Assembly: GCF_002158865.1 (NCBI RefSeq)
Contig: NZ_CP021455.1
Location: 1,426,001 to 1,490,000, forward strand
Direction: 5' to 3'
From: Comamonas serinivorans
Lineage (GTDB): Bacteria > Pseudomonadota > Gammaproteobacteria > Burkholderiales > Burkholderiaceae_C
Length of the DNA: 64,000 nt
Shown here: positions 27,741-35,674 of the stretch, one piece after another
How the letters are laid out: the number at the start of each line of letters is the position of its first letter
How positions within the stretch are numbered: position 1 is the first letter of the stretch
Translations under genes and position numbers: made by a program
Notes under the pieces: model-generated
The model's input: the letters and a program-made list of their open reading frames with translations, nothing else
Told to the model about the DNA's origin: nothing
Databases searched by the model: none

Positions 27741-28679
27741 TCAAGCCAGGGCCGTGTCCAGCACCATCATCAGCACGAAACCCACCATCAGGCCGGTGGT
27801 GGCGTAGGCCTCGTGGCCCTTGCGGTGCGACTCGGGGATGATTTCGTGGCTGATCACGAACAGCATGGCGCCGGCCGCGAAACCCAGGCCCCACGGCAGC
27901 AGCAGGGTCGAGTGGCCGATGATGGCGGCGCCGGCCACGGCGCCCAGCGGCTCGATCAGGCCCGAGGCAATGCCCAGGGCCACGGCATGCAGGCGCGAGT
28001 AGCCGGCCGCAAGCAGGGCGGCCGCCACCACAAAGCCCTCGGGCACGTCCTGGATGGCGATGCCGATGGCCAGGGCATTGGCCCGCATGCTGTCGGTGCC
28101 GGCGTAGCCCACGCCGATCGCCATGCCCTCGGGCAGGTTGTGCAGGGCAATGGCGAACACGAACAGCCAGACGCGGCGCAACTGCCGGCCGTCCGCCCCC
28201 TCGGGGCCTTTGATGAAGTGCTCGTGCGGCAGCAGGCGGTCCATCAGCAGCAGGGCGGCACCGCCCAGCAGGATGGCCATGCCGACGATGCTGCCCGCCG
28301 CCCAGGGGCTGCCGCCCCAGATGCCGGAAGCCTCGGCGGCTTCGAGCCCGGGCAGCACGAGTGAGAACGCGCAGGCCGCGAGCATGACGCCGGCGCCAAA
28401 GCCGAACAGGGTGTCCTGCACCCGTTCGGAAGGCCGGTGCGACACGAGCACGGGGATGGTGCCCAGTGCCGTGGCGAGCGCGGCGATGCTGCCGCCCAGC
28501 AGGGCGGCCCGAACCGAGGGCTGGTGCAGCAGCGCGTCCCAGAGCATGGCGCAGGTGACCAGCACGCCGGCGGCGCAAATCGCCAGGCCGATCAGGGTCT
28601 GCAGCCGGAACGGCCCCAGGCGCAGCGCGGGTCGGCCGGCGTGGGTAGCTGCAGGGCCGTCGTTCGGGTGGTCGGGCAT
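27741..28679 (-). CDS. ZIP family metal transporter
   Basis: Predicted inner-membrane importer of a divalent metal (Zn, Mn or Fe). The 312-residue protein has about eight hydrophobic segments and the two ZIP metal-site motifs, HNLPEG in the fourth and QDVPEG in the fifth transmembrane helix, plus ISHEIIPESHRKGHE near the end. Its start is 9 nt after the stop of the superoxide dismutase gene, so the two are co-transcribed. Placed behind a Fur box and beside a manganese-type dismutase, manganese uptake is an attractive but unproven substrate. Confidence 0.9.
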   Translation of the reverse strand: MPDHPNDGPAATHAGRPALRLGPFRLQTLIGLAICAAGVLVTCAMLWDALLHQPSVRAALLGGSIAALATALGTIPVLVSHRPSERVQDTLFGFGAGVMLAACAFSLVLPGLEAAEASGIWGGSPWAAGSIVGMAILLGGAALLLMDRLLPHEHFIKGPEGADGRQLRRVWLFVFAIALHNLPEGMAIGVGYAGTDSMRANALAIGIAIQDVPEGFVVAAALLAAGYSRLHAVALGIASGLIEPLGAVAGAAIIGHSTLLLPWGLGFAAGAMLFVISHEIIPESHRKGHEAYATTGLMVGFVLMMVLDTALA

Positions 28680-28688
28680 GGCAGGCCT

Positions 28689-29315
28689 TCAGCGCGGCTG
28701 GGCGGCGGCGTAGCGGCGGGCGACCTCGGCCCAGTCGACGACGTTGTAGAAGGCGGCGATGTACTCGGGGCGGCGGTTCTGGTACTTGAGGTAATAAGCG
28801 TGCTCCCACACGTCCAGGCCCAGGATGGGGGTGTTGCCCGAGGCGATGCCGGCCATCAGCGGGTTGTCCTGGTTGGCGCTGCTTTCGACGCCGAGCTTGC
28901 CCTGGGCGTTCACGGTGAGCCAGGCCCAGCCGCTGCCGAAGCGGCTCAGGGCGGCTTTGGTGAAGGCGTCCTTGAAGGCGTCGAAGCCGCCCAGGTCAGC
29001 CGTGATGGCGGTGGCCAGGTCACCTTGGGGCTGGCCGCCGCCCTGGGGCGACATCACGAGCCAGAACAGGCTGTGGTTGGCATGGCCACCGCCGTTGTTG
29101 CGCACCGCGGCGCGCACGCCTTCGGGCAGCGCGTCGATCTGGGCGATCAGCGTTTCCACCGGCAGGTCGGCGTGCGGCGTGCCCTCCAGGGCCGCGTTCA
29201 GGTTGTTCACATAGGTCTGGTGGTGCTTGGTGTGGTGGATTTCCATGGTTTGCGCATCGATGTGGGGCTCGAGCGCGGTGTAGGCATAGCTCAGGGTGGG
29301 CAGGGTGTAGGGCAT
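28689..29315 (-). CDS. sodA: Superoxide dismutase, Mn-type
   Basis: Converts superoxide to peroxide and oxygen. The 208-residue protein has the four metal ligands H27, H81, D168 and H172. Metal-type markers point to manganese: G77 in NNGGGHANHSLFW and Q149 in ANQDNPL; iron enzymes of E. coli SodB type have AAQxWNH and place the glutamine at the former site. A cambialistic enzyme cannot be excluded. It starts at the ATG at 29315, directly before YTLPTLSYAY. It is third in a four-gene unit behind a Fur box, matching the known Fur repression of Mn-type dismutases. Confidence 0.93.
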   Translation of the reverse strand: MPYTLPTLSYAYTALEPHIDAQTMEIHHTKHHQTYVNNLNAALEGTPHADLPVETLIAQIDALPEGVRAAVRNNGGGHANHSLFWLVMSPQGGGQPQGDLATAITADLGGFDAFKDAFTKAALSRFGSGWAWLTVNAQGKLGVESSANQDNPLMAGIASGNTPILGLDVWEHAYYLKYQNRRPEYIAAFYNVVDWAEVARRYAAAQPR

Positions 29316-29364
29316 GACGCGTCCTGTGGTGGTGAAAGGGAAAGAGCAGTCCAAGGTCCGTGCC

Positions 29365-29880
29365 TCATTGCAGCCGGCGGCCGGGCCAGCGGCTGGCCTG
29401 GGCTTCGACCGGCGGCGGGGGCTTGGACACCGCCGCGTGCGAGCCAGCTGGGCGCGATGCGGGGCCGGGCAGTTCGCGCTGGGCGGCCAGCAGGTGGTGC
29501 AGCTGGCGGCCGATGGCGCCCTGCAACGCGGCGGGGGCGGTGTCGTCGTGCAGCCGATGGGTCAGGTCCTGCCATGCGGCCTGCAGGCACTGCGCCGCGC
29601 TCGCGGTCTGGCCCAGGTCGACATGGCAGCCGGCGAGGTTCAGGTGGGCCACGATGAATGCCGCCACGCGGTGGTCGTCGACCACCTCGCCGACGGGCAG
29701 GTCCAACAGCTGCCGCGCCACCTGGGTCGCTTCGTCGTGGCGGATCAAGGCCGGCAGCGGGCGGTGTGCGCGGCTGTGGTCCAGGCCAGCGCGGCTGAGC
29801 CGCTGCCAGCGCGCAAGCAGCGGGTGGTCGGGCACGGATTCAGGCTTGGTCGGAGGGCAGGGCCTGGGCGTGTCCGTCAT
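29365..29880 (-). CDS. Hypothetical protein, helical
   Basis: I do not recognise this 171-residue protein. It has a proline-rich start, a helical middle with several histidines (DHSRAHRPLPALIRHDEATQ, FIVAHLNLAGCHVD) and a proline-rich tail. Its ATG overlaps the stop of the DUF2325 gene as ATGA, so translation is probably coupled, which argues that it is real. The Mn-type dismutase gene begins 49 nt downstream. Confidence 0.65.
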   Translation of the reverse strand: MTDTPRPCPPTKPESVPDHPLLARWQRLSRAGLDHSRAHRPLPALIRHDEATQVARQLLDLPVGEVVDDHRVAAFIVAHLNLAGCHVDLGQTASAAQCLQAAWQDLTHRLHDDTAPAALQGAIGRQLHHLLAAQRELPGPASRPAGSHAAVSKPPPPVEAQASRWPGRRLQ

Positions 29881-30356
29881 GGTGTGTCCCCGGCGGCGGT
29901 GCGGGGGGCGCGGGCCGTCAGCGGCACCGCGTCGGGGTGGTTCACCCGCACGCAGGTCTGGCCCAGGCGTTTGCAATCGTCGCCGTCGCGCCAGAAGTCG
30001 TCGTGGCTGACGCAGCCCGTCTGGCAGAGCACCAGGTCGATCGCCAGCAGGCCGTGGTGCAACCAGTGCTGGGCCCACTCGGGGGCAATGGGGCTGGCTT
30101 CGCAGGTGATCAGCTGGCCGCGGTTGGGCGCCAGGCTGGTGTCGCGTGCCAGGGCCCGATCCTCGCGTTCCCACGCCATGAGGGTGCCCTGCAGGATGAG
30201 CATGGCGCGCAGGCGCATCAGGTGGGTCTGCAGGCGCGCCACTTCCTGGGTCTTGCCTTGCATCAGGTCGGCCCAGCGCCGCTGCAGCTCGCCATAGCGA
30301 CGCAGCAGCACCGCATGCTCGCGGGCCAACTGATTGACGTCTTCCGAAAATGACAC
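29877..30356 (-). CDS. DUF2325 domain protein
   Basis: A 159-residue protein of unknown function, first in the Fur-box operon. The N-terminal half is a predicted coiled coil (VNQLAREHAVLLRRYGELQ). The C-terminal half resembles DUF2325, with IDLVLCQTGCVSHDDFW and DDCKRLGQTCVRVNHP; in this family the conserved Cys/His residues suggest metal or redox binding. I start at the GTG at 30356, eight bases after GGAGA; a longer frame would overlap the Fur site. Confidence 0.75.
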   Translation of the reverse strand: MSFSEDVNQLAREHAVLLRRYGELQRRWADLMQGKTQEVARLQTHLMRLRAMLILQGTLMAWEREDRALARDTSLAPNRGQLITCEASPIAPEWAQHWLHHGLLAIDLVLCQTGCVSHDDFWRDGDDCKRLGQTCVRVNHPDAVPLTARAPRTAAGDTP

Positions 30357-31060
30357 CCAGCTTCTCCATGTCCGCGGCAACCGCGGCGCGGTGACGGCGC
30401 GTCTCTGTTGCACACGGGTGCCTGAGCATATCAAATGCTAATGATTCTCATTAATTTCCATGGAGTCGGCAGTGTTTTGCGGTGTGCCAGGCGACGGGAA
30501 GGAGGTCAAGTGGGGGCGCGCCTTGTCGCGTCTGACGTCGCGCCCTCGGCTGCGCAGGGCCTGCACGCCGGCAGCCGGGTGGGCGCTGCGGGCCAGGTTG
30601 CCACCTGCATGGTGAAGTGGAGCGAGCGGCCACTTCGGATTGCACTGTGCGCCGGCGGTGGGTCAGGGTGAGGCTGTGGCGCGTCCCGGGCTGCGGTGGA
30701 CTGAACTCGGCTCAAGGGGTGATGAATGCGGGTCGCGTTGACGGCGCGGAGCCGCAATCGGGCGAATCGCCTTGCCCACCCGACGCTGCTTCAGCGCGTG
30801 GGCGATGACGCGTGCGTGCGCGGCGGCATCGCGACGGGACGGGACGTTGCACGACGCGCGAGGTCGAGGCGGGCATGTCAATCGGACGAGCGTTCCAGCG
30901 TTGGCTGGGCTCAACGCGTGTGACGCTGCCGGCGATGTTGCGCGGCTGATCCCGGCTGCTCGGCGTCGGGACCGCGCGGGCCGGGTTCAGGCGCGTCCGG
31001 GAAGGGGTGCAGCGTTGCAGCCCGCGCCACCGGCCAACCAGGCGCGGGCCGGCGCCGGGC
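30357..31060. other. Intergenic region with Fur box
   Basis: 704 nt between two minus-strand genes. The left end holds the Fur box and leader of the DUF2325-sodA operon. The remaining 600 nt show neither a gene nor a repeat I can support. Confidence 0.5.
30437..30455 (-). promoter_or_regulatory. Fur box upstream of the DUF2325-sodA-ZIP operon
   Basis: The 19-mer with core AATGATTCTCATT matches about 15 of 19 positions of the classic Fur consensus (inverted GATAAT halves). It stands out as an AT-rich island. It lies 81 nt upstream of the DUF2325 start. Confidence 0.85.
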
Positions 31061-31843
31061 TCACTCGCGCCAGTGATCGGCGATCCAGCGCGCGGGTTCG
31101 ATGTGGGCAAACCGCTTGTTGCGCCGGCCGGCCAGCGCGTCGGGCGGGTTGACCTCGCCGTGGAAGATGACGATCTTGGCGTTCGCCGGCACAAAGGGCT
31201 CACGCCAAAGGTTGGTGGGCCAGGCCGGGATGCCGTGGTACTTGAAGCTCGGGCACCAGCCGTCGGGCCAGTAGTCGATCACGCCCTGCTGGTGCAGGAC
31301 GTCGGACAGGAAGGCCTGCTCGTTGCGGTAGCGCTGCTGCACCTCGGCCATGTGGCCGCGGAAGTGGGCCAGCACGTCGGCATGGGCGCCCAGCTCGAAG
31401 CGGTAGACCGAGGAGTTGCCCGTCACGCGCTCGCCCAAGCGCCAAAAGCGCGGGTAGTCGCGGATGATGCGGAACGGGCCGGGCAGCTCGAAAAATGCAT
31501 CGATGCTGTCCACGATCACCACGTCCAGGTCCAGGAACAAGGCCGTGCCGCGCAGGCCATGCAGGTCGGCCTCGAAGGTGGTCAGCTTCTTCCAGGCGCC
31601 ATCGCGCTCGCCCGGCTTGAGGTTCAGGTTCAGCGGCGGGATCGGCAGGCACTGCACGGCGGGGTTGACCCCGCGGCCGTCGTCGGTCAGGCAGACGAAG
31701 TTGAAATCGCCCGTCAGGTGGCGCCGCACCATGGCGTACAGGCGGTTGACGTACTCGGGCCCGTACTTGGTGCCCCACTTCATGCACAGGATGTGGCGCT
31801 GGGCCGCGCCGGCCGCCGCGCTTGCAGGCAGTCCGTCGCTCAT
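31061..31843 (-). CDS. Glycosyltransferase-like protein
   Basis: Predicted cytoplasmic nucleotide-sugar transferase of 260 residues. It has LCMKWGTKYGPEYVNRLYAM at the start, a DxD-like motif in ALFLDLDVVIVDSID for metal and nucleotide sugar, and NEQAFLSDVL and KIVIFHGEVNPPDAL near the end, the layout of GT8-like enzymes. The acceptor is unknown. Its ATG overlaps the stop of yhbY (TGATG), so it is coupled to an RNA-binding protein gene, an unusual pairing. Confidence 0.78.
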   Translation of the reverse strand: MSDGLPASAAAGAAQRHILCMKWGTKYGPEYVNRLYAMVRRHLTGDFNFVCLTDDGRGVNPAVQCLPIPPLNLNLKPGERDGAWKKLTTFEADLHGLRGTALFLDLDVVIVDSIDAFFELPGPFRIIRDYPRFWRLGERVTGNSSVYRFELGAHADVLAHFRGHMAEVQQRYRNEQAFLSDVLHQQGVIDYWPDGWCPSFKYHGIPAWPTNLWREPFVPANAKIVIFHGEVNPPDALAGRRNKRFAHIEPARWIADHWRE

Positions 31844-32316
31844 CAATCGGCCTGGCGCTTCTTCACCGACTTCTGCTTGGGCTTGGCGCGCTTGACCTTG
31901 CCGCTGGCCGTCAGGCGTTCGTTGCCCAGCACCTTGACCAGACGCACTTCGGGCCGCTGCCCGCCGCGCTTGCTGTGCTTGAGCACCTTGATTTCCTTGG
32001 GCCCGGGCATGCGGTCGTCGCCCAGGGCCTTCTCCTTGTCCGGGATGGGGCGCCACAGCACCAGCAGCTTGCCGATGTGCTGGATGGGCGCGGCGCTGAG
32101 CTCGTCGCACAGGCGCAGGTAGATGGCCTCGCGCGCGGCGCGGTCGTCGCCGAACACGCGCACCTTGATGAGGCCGTGGGCGTTCAGGGCACCATCCGCC
32201 TCCTTGAGGACGGCGGGCGTGAGCCCGTCGGCGCCGACCATGACGACCGGATCCAGGTGGTGGGCCTCGGCGCGATGGGCTTTTCGCTCGGCGATGGAAA
32301 GGGTAATTTGGGGCAT
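31843..32316 (-). CDS. yhbY: YhbY family RNA-binding protein (CRM domain)
   Basis: Small CRM-domain protein that binds ribosomal precursor RNA. The 157-residue product contains the CRM fold (LSIAERKAHRAEAHHLDPVV, then ALNAHGLIKVRVFGDDR) and a GxxG-like loop, followed by a lysine-rich tail (KVKRAKPKQKSVKKRQ) that makes it about 60 residues longer than E. coli YhbY. It is divergent from rlmE, the common arrangement in Proteobacteria; 174 nt separate the starts. Confidence 0.92.
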   Translation of the reverse strand: MPQITLSIAERKAHRAEAHHLDPVVMVGADGLTPAVLKEADGALNAHGLIKVRVFGDDRAAREAIYLRLCDELSAAPIQHIGKLLVLWRPIPDKEKALGDDRMPGPKEIKVLKHSKRGGQRPEVRLVKVLGNERLTASGKVKRAKPKQKSVKKRQAD

Positions 32317-32490
32317 AGGCCGTATTATCCCCGCCTCACCCGGGAAGACCGCGCCGTGACGGCGTGGCTTGTTGGCTGGCAGGCACACGGGCGGTCTGCG
32401 GCCACCTGCGCCGGCGCGGCGGCCGTTTCGGGCCGCAGGACGCCAGGCCTTCTCATTCACCGCGCCCGTTCACGGGCTGCTGCATTCCCC

Positions 32491-33147
32491 ATGAAAGTCA
32501 AAACCAAAAGCAAGAAGGTCAACAAGGCGTGGCTGAACGACCACGTCAACGACCCCTACGTGAAGATGGCCCAGCGCGATGGCTACCGGGCGCGCGCGGC
32601 CTACAAGTTGAAGGAAATCGACGAAGCACTGGGCTTGATCAAGCCCGGCCAGCTGGTGGTGGACCTGGGCAGTGCGCCCGGTGCCTGGAGCCAGTACCTG
32701 CGCCGGCGCATGGCGCCCGAGGGCGCAGCCACGGGCGAGCTCAACGGCACGCTGATCGCGCTCGACATCCTGCCCATGGAGCCGGTGGACGGCGTGACCT
32801 TTCTGCAGGGCGACTTCCGCGAGGACGAGGTGCTGGCCCGGTTGCGCGAGACTGTGGGCGACCGCCAGGCCGACGTGGTGGTGTCGGACATGGCGCCTAA
32901 CCTGTCGGGCATCGAGACCGCAGATGCCGCGCGCATCGCGCACCTGATCGAGCTGGCGCTGGAGTTTTCGCAAAGCCACCTGAAGCCGGAAGGGGCGCTG
33001 GTGGTCAAGCTGTTCCACGGCAGCGGCTACAGCCAGTTGGTCAAGCTGTTCAAGGACCACTTCCGCGTGGTCAAGCCCATCAAGCCCAAGGCCTCGCGGT
33101 CGCGGTCATCCGAAACCTTCCTGGTGGGCATCGGTCTGAAAGGCTGA
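32491..33147 (+). CDS. rlmE: 23S rRNA 2'-O-ribose methyltransferase RlmE
   Basis: Methylates U2552 of 23S rRNA late in 50S assembly. The 218-residue protein has the catalytic K-D-K-E set of the FtsJ family in order: K of YKLKEIDE, D of SDMAPNLSG, K of LVVKLFHG and E of SSETFLV, with the SAM loop VVDLGSAPGAWSQ. In related genera ftsH, folP and glmM usually follow; here a palindrome follows 5 nt after the stop and then cobA on the other strand. Confidence 0.96.
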   Translation: MKVKTKSKKVNKAWLNDHVNDPYVKMAQRDGYRARAAYKLKEIDEALGLIKPGQLVVDLGSAPGAWSQYLRRRMAPEGAATGELNGTLIALDILPMEPVDGVTFLQGDFREDEVLARLRETVGDRQADVVVSDMAPNLSGIETADAARIAHLIELALEFSQSHLKPEGALVVKLFHGSGYSQLVKLFKDHFRVVKPIKPKASRSRSSETFLVGIGLKG

Positions 33148-33151
33148 ATGA

Positions 33152-33203
33152 GGAGTATGGGCTGATTCCCGTTTCAAAATGAACGGAAATTGGGTGATAC
33201 CCC
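33152..33203. repeat. 52-nt palindromic element, copy 13 (after rlmE)
   Basis: Ends are GGAGTATG and GATACCCC. CCGTT and AACGG sit on family positions 18 and 31, with ATT / AAT also paired. It begins 5 nt after the rlmE stop. Confidence 0.93.
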
Positions 33204-33413
33204 ATCCAGGCGCTGTGAGTGCGGTGGCGAGAATACCGGGCAGACGCCCATGCTGCGATGGCGCACGCCTCGAACGAGCAGCTGCAGCACGCGCATGTCG
33301 AATCGCTGATCGCCCTGGGGTCGTCCGATGCCGCCGTGACGAACAGCCAAGGCCGGGTCATCGCGCTGGCCGACCACGCGCCGCATCAGGCCCGCCCTCA
33401 GCCGCTCAGTGAC

Positions 33414-34193
33414 TCAGTGGTGGGGCGCCAGCAGCGGATGCAGGCTGACCACGCCGCCGATCATGATCAGCGCTGGCGATTCCACCTGATGCGCCACGGC
33501 CAGGGCGGGCAGCCGGGCCACGGTGCCCGTCACCACGCGTTGCTCGGGCAGGCTGGCGCGCTCGATGAGGGCGGCCGGCGTGTCGGCCGGCATGCCGTGC
33601 GCGACGAGCTGCTCGCTGATGATGGGCAGCGCGCCCAGCCCCATGTAGATGACCAGCGTCTGCTTCTGATGCACGAGCGAGGGCCAGTCCAGGTCCACGT
33701 GGCGGTCGCCATGCAGGCCTTGCAGGTGGCCGGTGGCCAGCACCACCGATTGCGCGTGGTCGCGGTGCGTGAGCGGGATGCCGGCCAGGCACGACGCGGC
33801 TTGCGCGGCCGTGATGCCGGGGATGACCGTGAAAGGCACGCCGGCCTCGGACAGGCCCGCGACCTCTTCACCGCCGCGGCCGAACACATAAGGGTCGCCG
33901 CCCTTGAGGCGCACCAGCGACCGACCCGCGCGCGCGAAGCGGATCATTTCGGCCGTGATCTCGGCCTGGGGCAGGGTGTGCAGGCCTTTGCGCTTGCCGA
34001 CGTGGATGCGTTCGCAGTCGGCGGGCAGCAGGTCCATCACGGCGTTGGAGACGAGGTGGTCGTAAAGCACCAGCGTGGCTTGCGCCAGCGCACGCGCGGC
34101 CTTGACGGTGAGCAGCTCTGGGTCGCCGGGGCCGGCGCCCACCAGGGTGACGTGGCCCAGGGCCGGAGACGGGGAATCGGGTGTGTTCGTCAT
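33414..34193 (-). CDS. cobA: Uroporphyrinogen-III C-methyltransferase
   Basis: SAM-dependent enzyme that makes precorrin-2, on the path to siroheme or cobalamin. The 259-residue protein has the two SUMT signatures: VGAGPGDPELLTVKAARAL near residue 18 and LVRLKGGDPYVFGRGGEE around 98-115, and also IPGITAAQAASCLAGIPLTH. It lacks the CysG dehydrogenase/chelatase module, so this is the stand-alone form. The start at 34193 is preferred over an ATG 21 nt upstream, though neither has a strong ribosome site. Confidence 0.93.
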   Translation of the reverse strand: MTNTPDSPSPALGHVTLVGAGPGDPELLTVKAARALAQATLVLYDHLVSNAVMDLLPADCERIHVGKRKGLHTLPQAEITAEMIRFARAGRSLVRLKGGDPYVFGRGGEEVAGLSEAGVPFTVIPGITAAQAASCLAGIPLTHRDHAQSVVLATGHLQGLHGDRHVDLDWPSLVHQKQTLVIYMGLGALPIISEQLVAHGMPADTPAALIERASLPEQRVVTGTVARLPALAVAHQVESPALIMIGGVVSLHPLLAPHH

Positions 34194-34272
34194 GGAGGGG
34201 GCGAGCATACGCAAATTTCAGCCCCGAACGACTGCGCGGTGCGACGAGGGATCGGACTCATTGGGCATCCAT

Positions 34273-34324
34273 GGGGTATGCCAAGGTGCCCATTTCATTG
34301 CCAACGAGGATGTGGGCATACTGC
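34273..34324. repeat. 52-nt palindromic element, copy 14
   Basis: Mixed ends, GGGGTATG and CATACTGC. GTATGCC (34276-34282) pairs with GGCATAC (34315-34321). It abuts the nlpC terminator. Confidence 0.92.
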
Positions 34325-34349
34325 ATGAAAAAAGCGCCTTGCGGCGCTT
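34325..34349 (-). terminator. Rho-independent terminator of the NlpC/P60 gene
   Basis: AAGCGCC (34332-34338) pairs with GGCGCTT (34343-34349) around a 4-nt loop. On the minus strand a T run follows (34328-34333), about 27 nt past the stop. Confidence 0.9.
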
Positions 34350-34375
34350 GGCTGGCGGGGCGGATCACCGCGCGA

Positions 34376-35350
34376 TCACACCTTGCGGCCACTGGATTTG
34401 GCGGCGGTCTTCACCGAGCCGGCCTTGCGGGTGGCGGCGGATTGCCTGTCGGCCTTGGCGTTGGACTTGGTGCTGGCCTTGGCCGTGCTGCGGGCCTTGT
34501 CCCGGCTGGTTGACGCGGCGGCCTTACCGGCCGCCTTGGTGCGGGGGGCTTCGGCGCGTTGAGTCTCCGTGCGTTTGACCTCCGCGCGTTGGATCGCTTC
34601 AGCGCGCTTGACGGCCGGGCTGGCGGGCGCTGCCACGGCGTTGCGGGTGTCCGCTTCCGTCAGGTTGACAGCCGCGGCTTGGATGTCCTGGCCGGCTTCT
34701 TGCGCGGCGGCCAGCTGCAGGGCCAGTGAGGCGGTGTCGCTGCGGCTGGACGCGTCGCTGGCGGTCAGCTGGTAGGCGCTGGCGTCCTGGCTGGGGGCGT
34801 AGGCCGACGCCAGGCGCGGCGCTTCAAACTCGCCGCTCTGGGCGGTCACGCGGCGGGCGCCGTCGAAGCGGCTGCGCCAGTAGTTGATGTCCATGTTCTC
34901 AACGCGCACGCGGGCGCCGGTGCGCGGGGCATGGATGAACTTGTTGTCGCCGATGTAGATGCCGACGTGGCTGTACGAGCGGCGCATGGTGTTGAAGAAG
35001 ACCAGGTCGCCGGGGCGCAGCTCGTCCTTGGCGATCTTCTGCGTTGACGACGCTTGCTCGGCCGCGCGGCGCGGCAGCACCAGACCCAGGGTCTGCTTGT
35101 AGACCGCGTGCACCAGGCCGCTGCAGTCAAAGCCTGTGTCGCGCGAATTGCCGCCCAGGCGGTAAGGCACGTCGAGCTTGGCCATGGCCGAAAACACCAC
35201 GTCGCCGGCCCGGCTGGACAGGCCCTGGGCCTGCTGGGTGAGCCGGTGCATCAGGCTGGAACTCTCAGCCTCTGCAGTTGCTGCGGTCAGGGGGCCAGCC
35301 TGGGCCAGGCTGGCGGCAGAGAACAGGGCAGCAACAAGCAGCTTCTTCAT
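34376..35350 (-). CDS. NlpC/P60 family peptidoglycan hydrolase
   Basis: Predicted periplasmic cell-wall endopeptidase. The 324-residue protein has a signal peptide (cleavage near residue 18, LAQA-G), then the NlpC/P60 domain at about 45-165 with the catalytic triad C76 (GFDCSGLV), H128 (SHVGIYIG) and H140 (KFIHAP). The last 90 residues are an unusual Lys/Ala/Thr-rich basic tail, probably disordered, which could bind anionic wall polymers. It is divergent from the PQQ sugar dehydrogenase. Confidence 0.93.
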   Translation of the reverse strand: MKKLLVAALFSAASLAQAGPLTAATAEAESSSLMHRLTQQAQGLSSRAGDVVFSAMAKLDVPYRLGGNSRDTGFDCSGLVHAVYKQTLGLVLPRRAAEQASSTQKIAKDELRPGDLVFFNTMRRSYSHVGIYIGDNKFIHAPRTGARVRVENMDINYWRSRFDGARRVTAQSGEFEAPRLASAYAPSQDASAYQLTASDASSRSDTASLALQLAAAQEAGQDIQAAAVNLTEADTRNAVAAPASPAVKRAEAIQRAEVKRTETQRAEAPRTKAAGKAAASTSRDKARSTAKASTKSNAKADRQSAATRKAGSVKTAAKSSGRKV

Positions 35351-35674
35351 CGGTCAACACTTCGTGTGCATTGGCTGTGACCCCACCGGCGGATGCCGGG
35401 TGACGCAACAACGCTGTTGGAGGATGTGCCCTCTCTGGCGAAGGCCTGCACGTTCTCGCAGGAATCGTGCCGGCCTGTGCTGGCTGGTGAGGGCATTGCA
35501 GAGGCCGTGAAAAACACCACGGCATCCTGCAAATCGGATGGCGGCAGATGATAACCGCAACTTTCTGCAACACAATCGAAAATAGCGTGAAAGTGCTGCT
35601 TCGGTGTCTAACGTGGGTGGATCGTGAGGGAATGGCTTTGTGTGGTCGAATGAAGCCTTCATTGCGGAGGAACA
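35351..35674. other. Divergent promoter region, nlpC / sugar dehydrogenase
   Basis: 324 nt between two divergent starts, so both promoters must be here. The part next to the dehydrogenase is AT-richer than the neighbourhood. I cannot place exact -35/-10 boxes. Confidence 0.45.
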
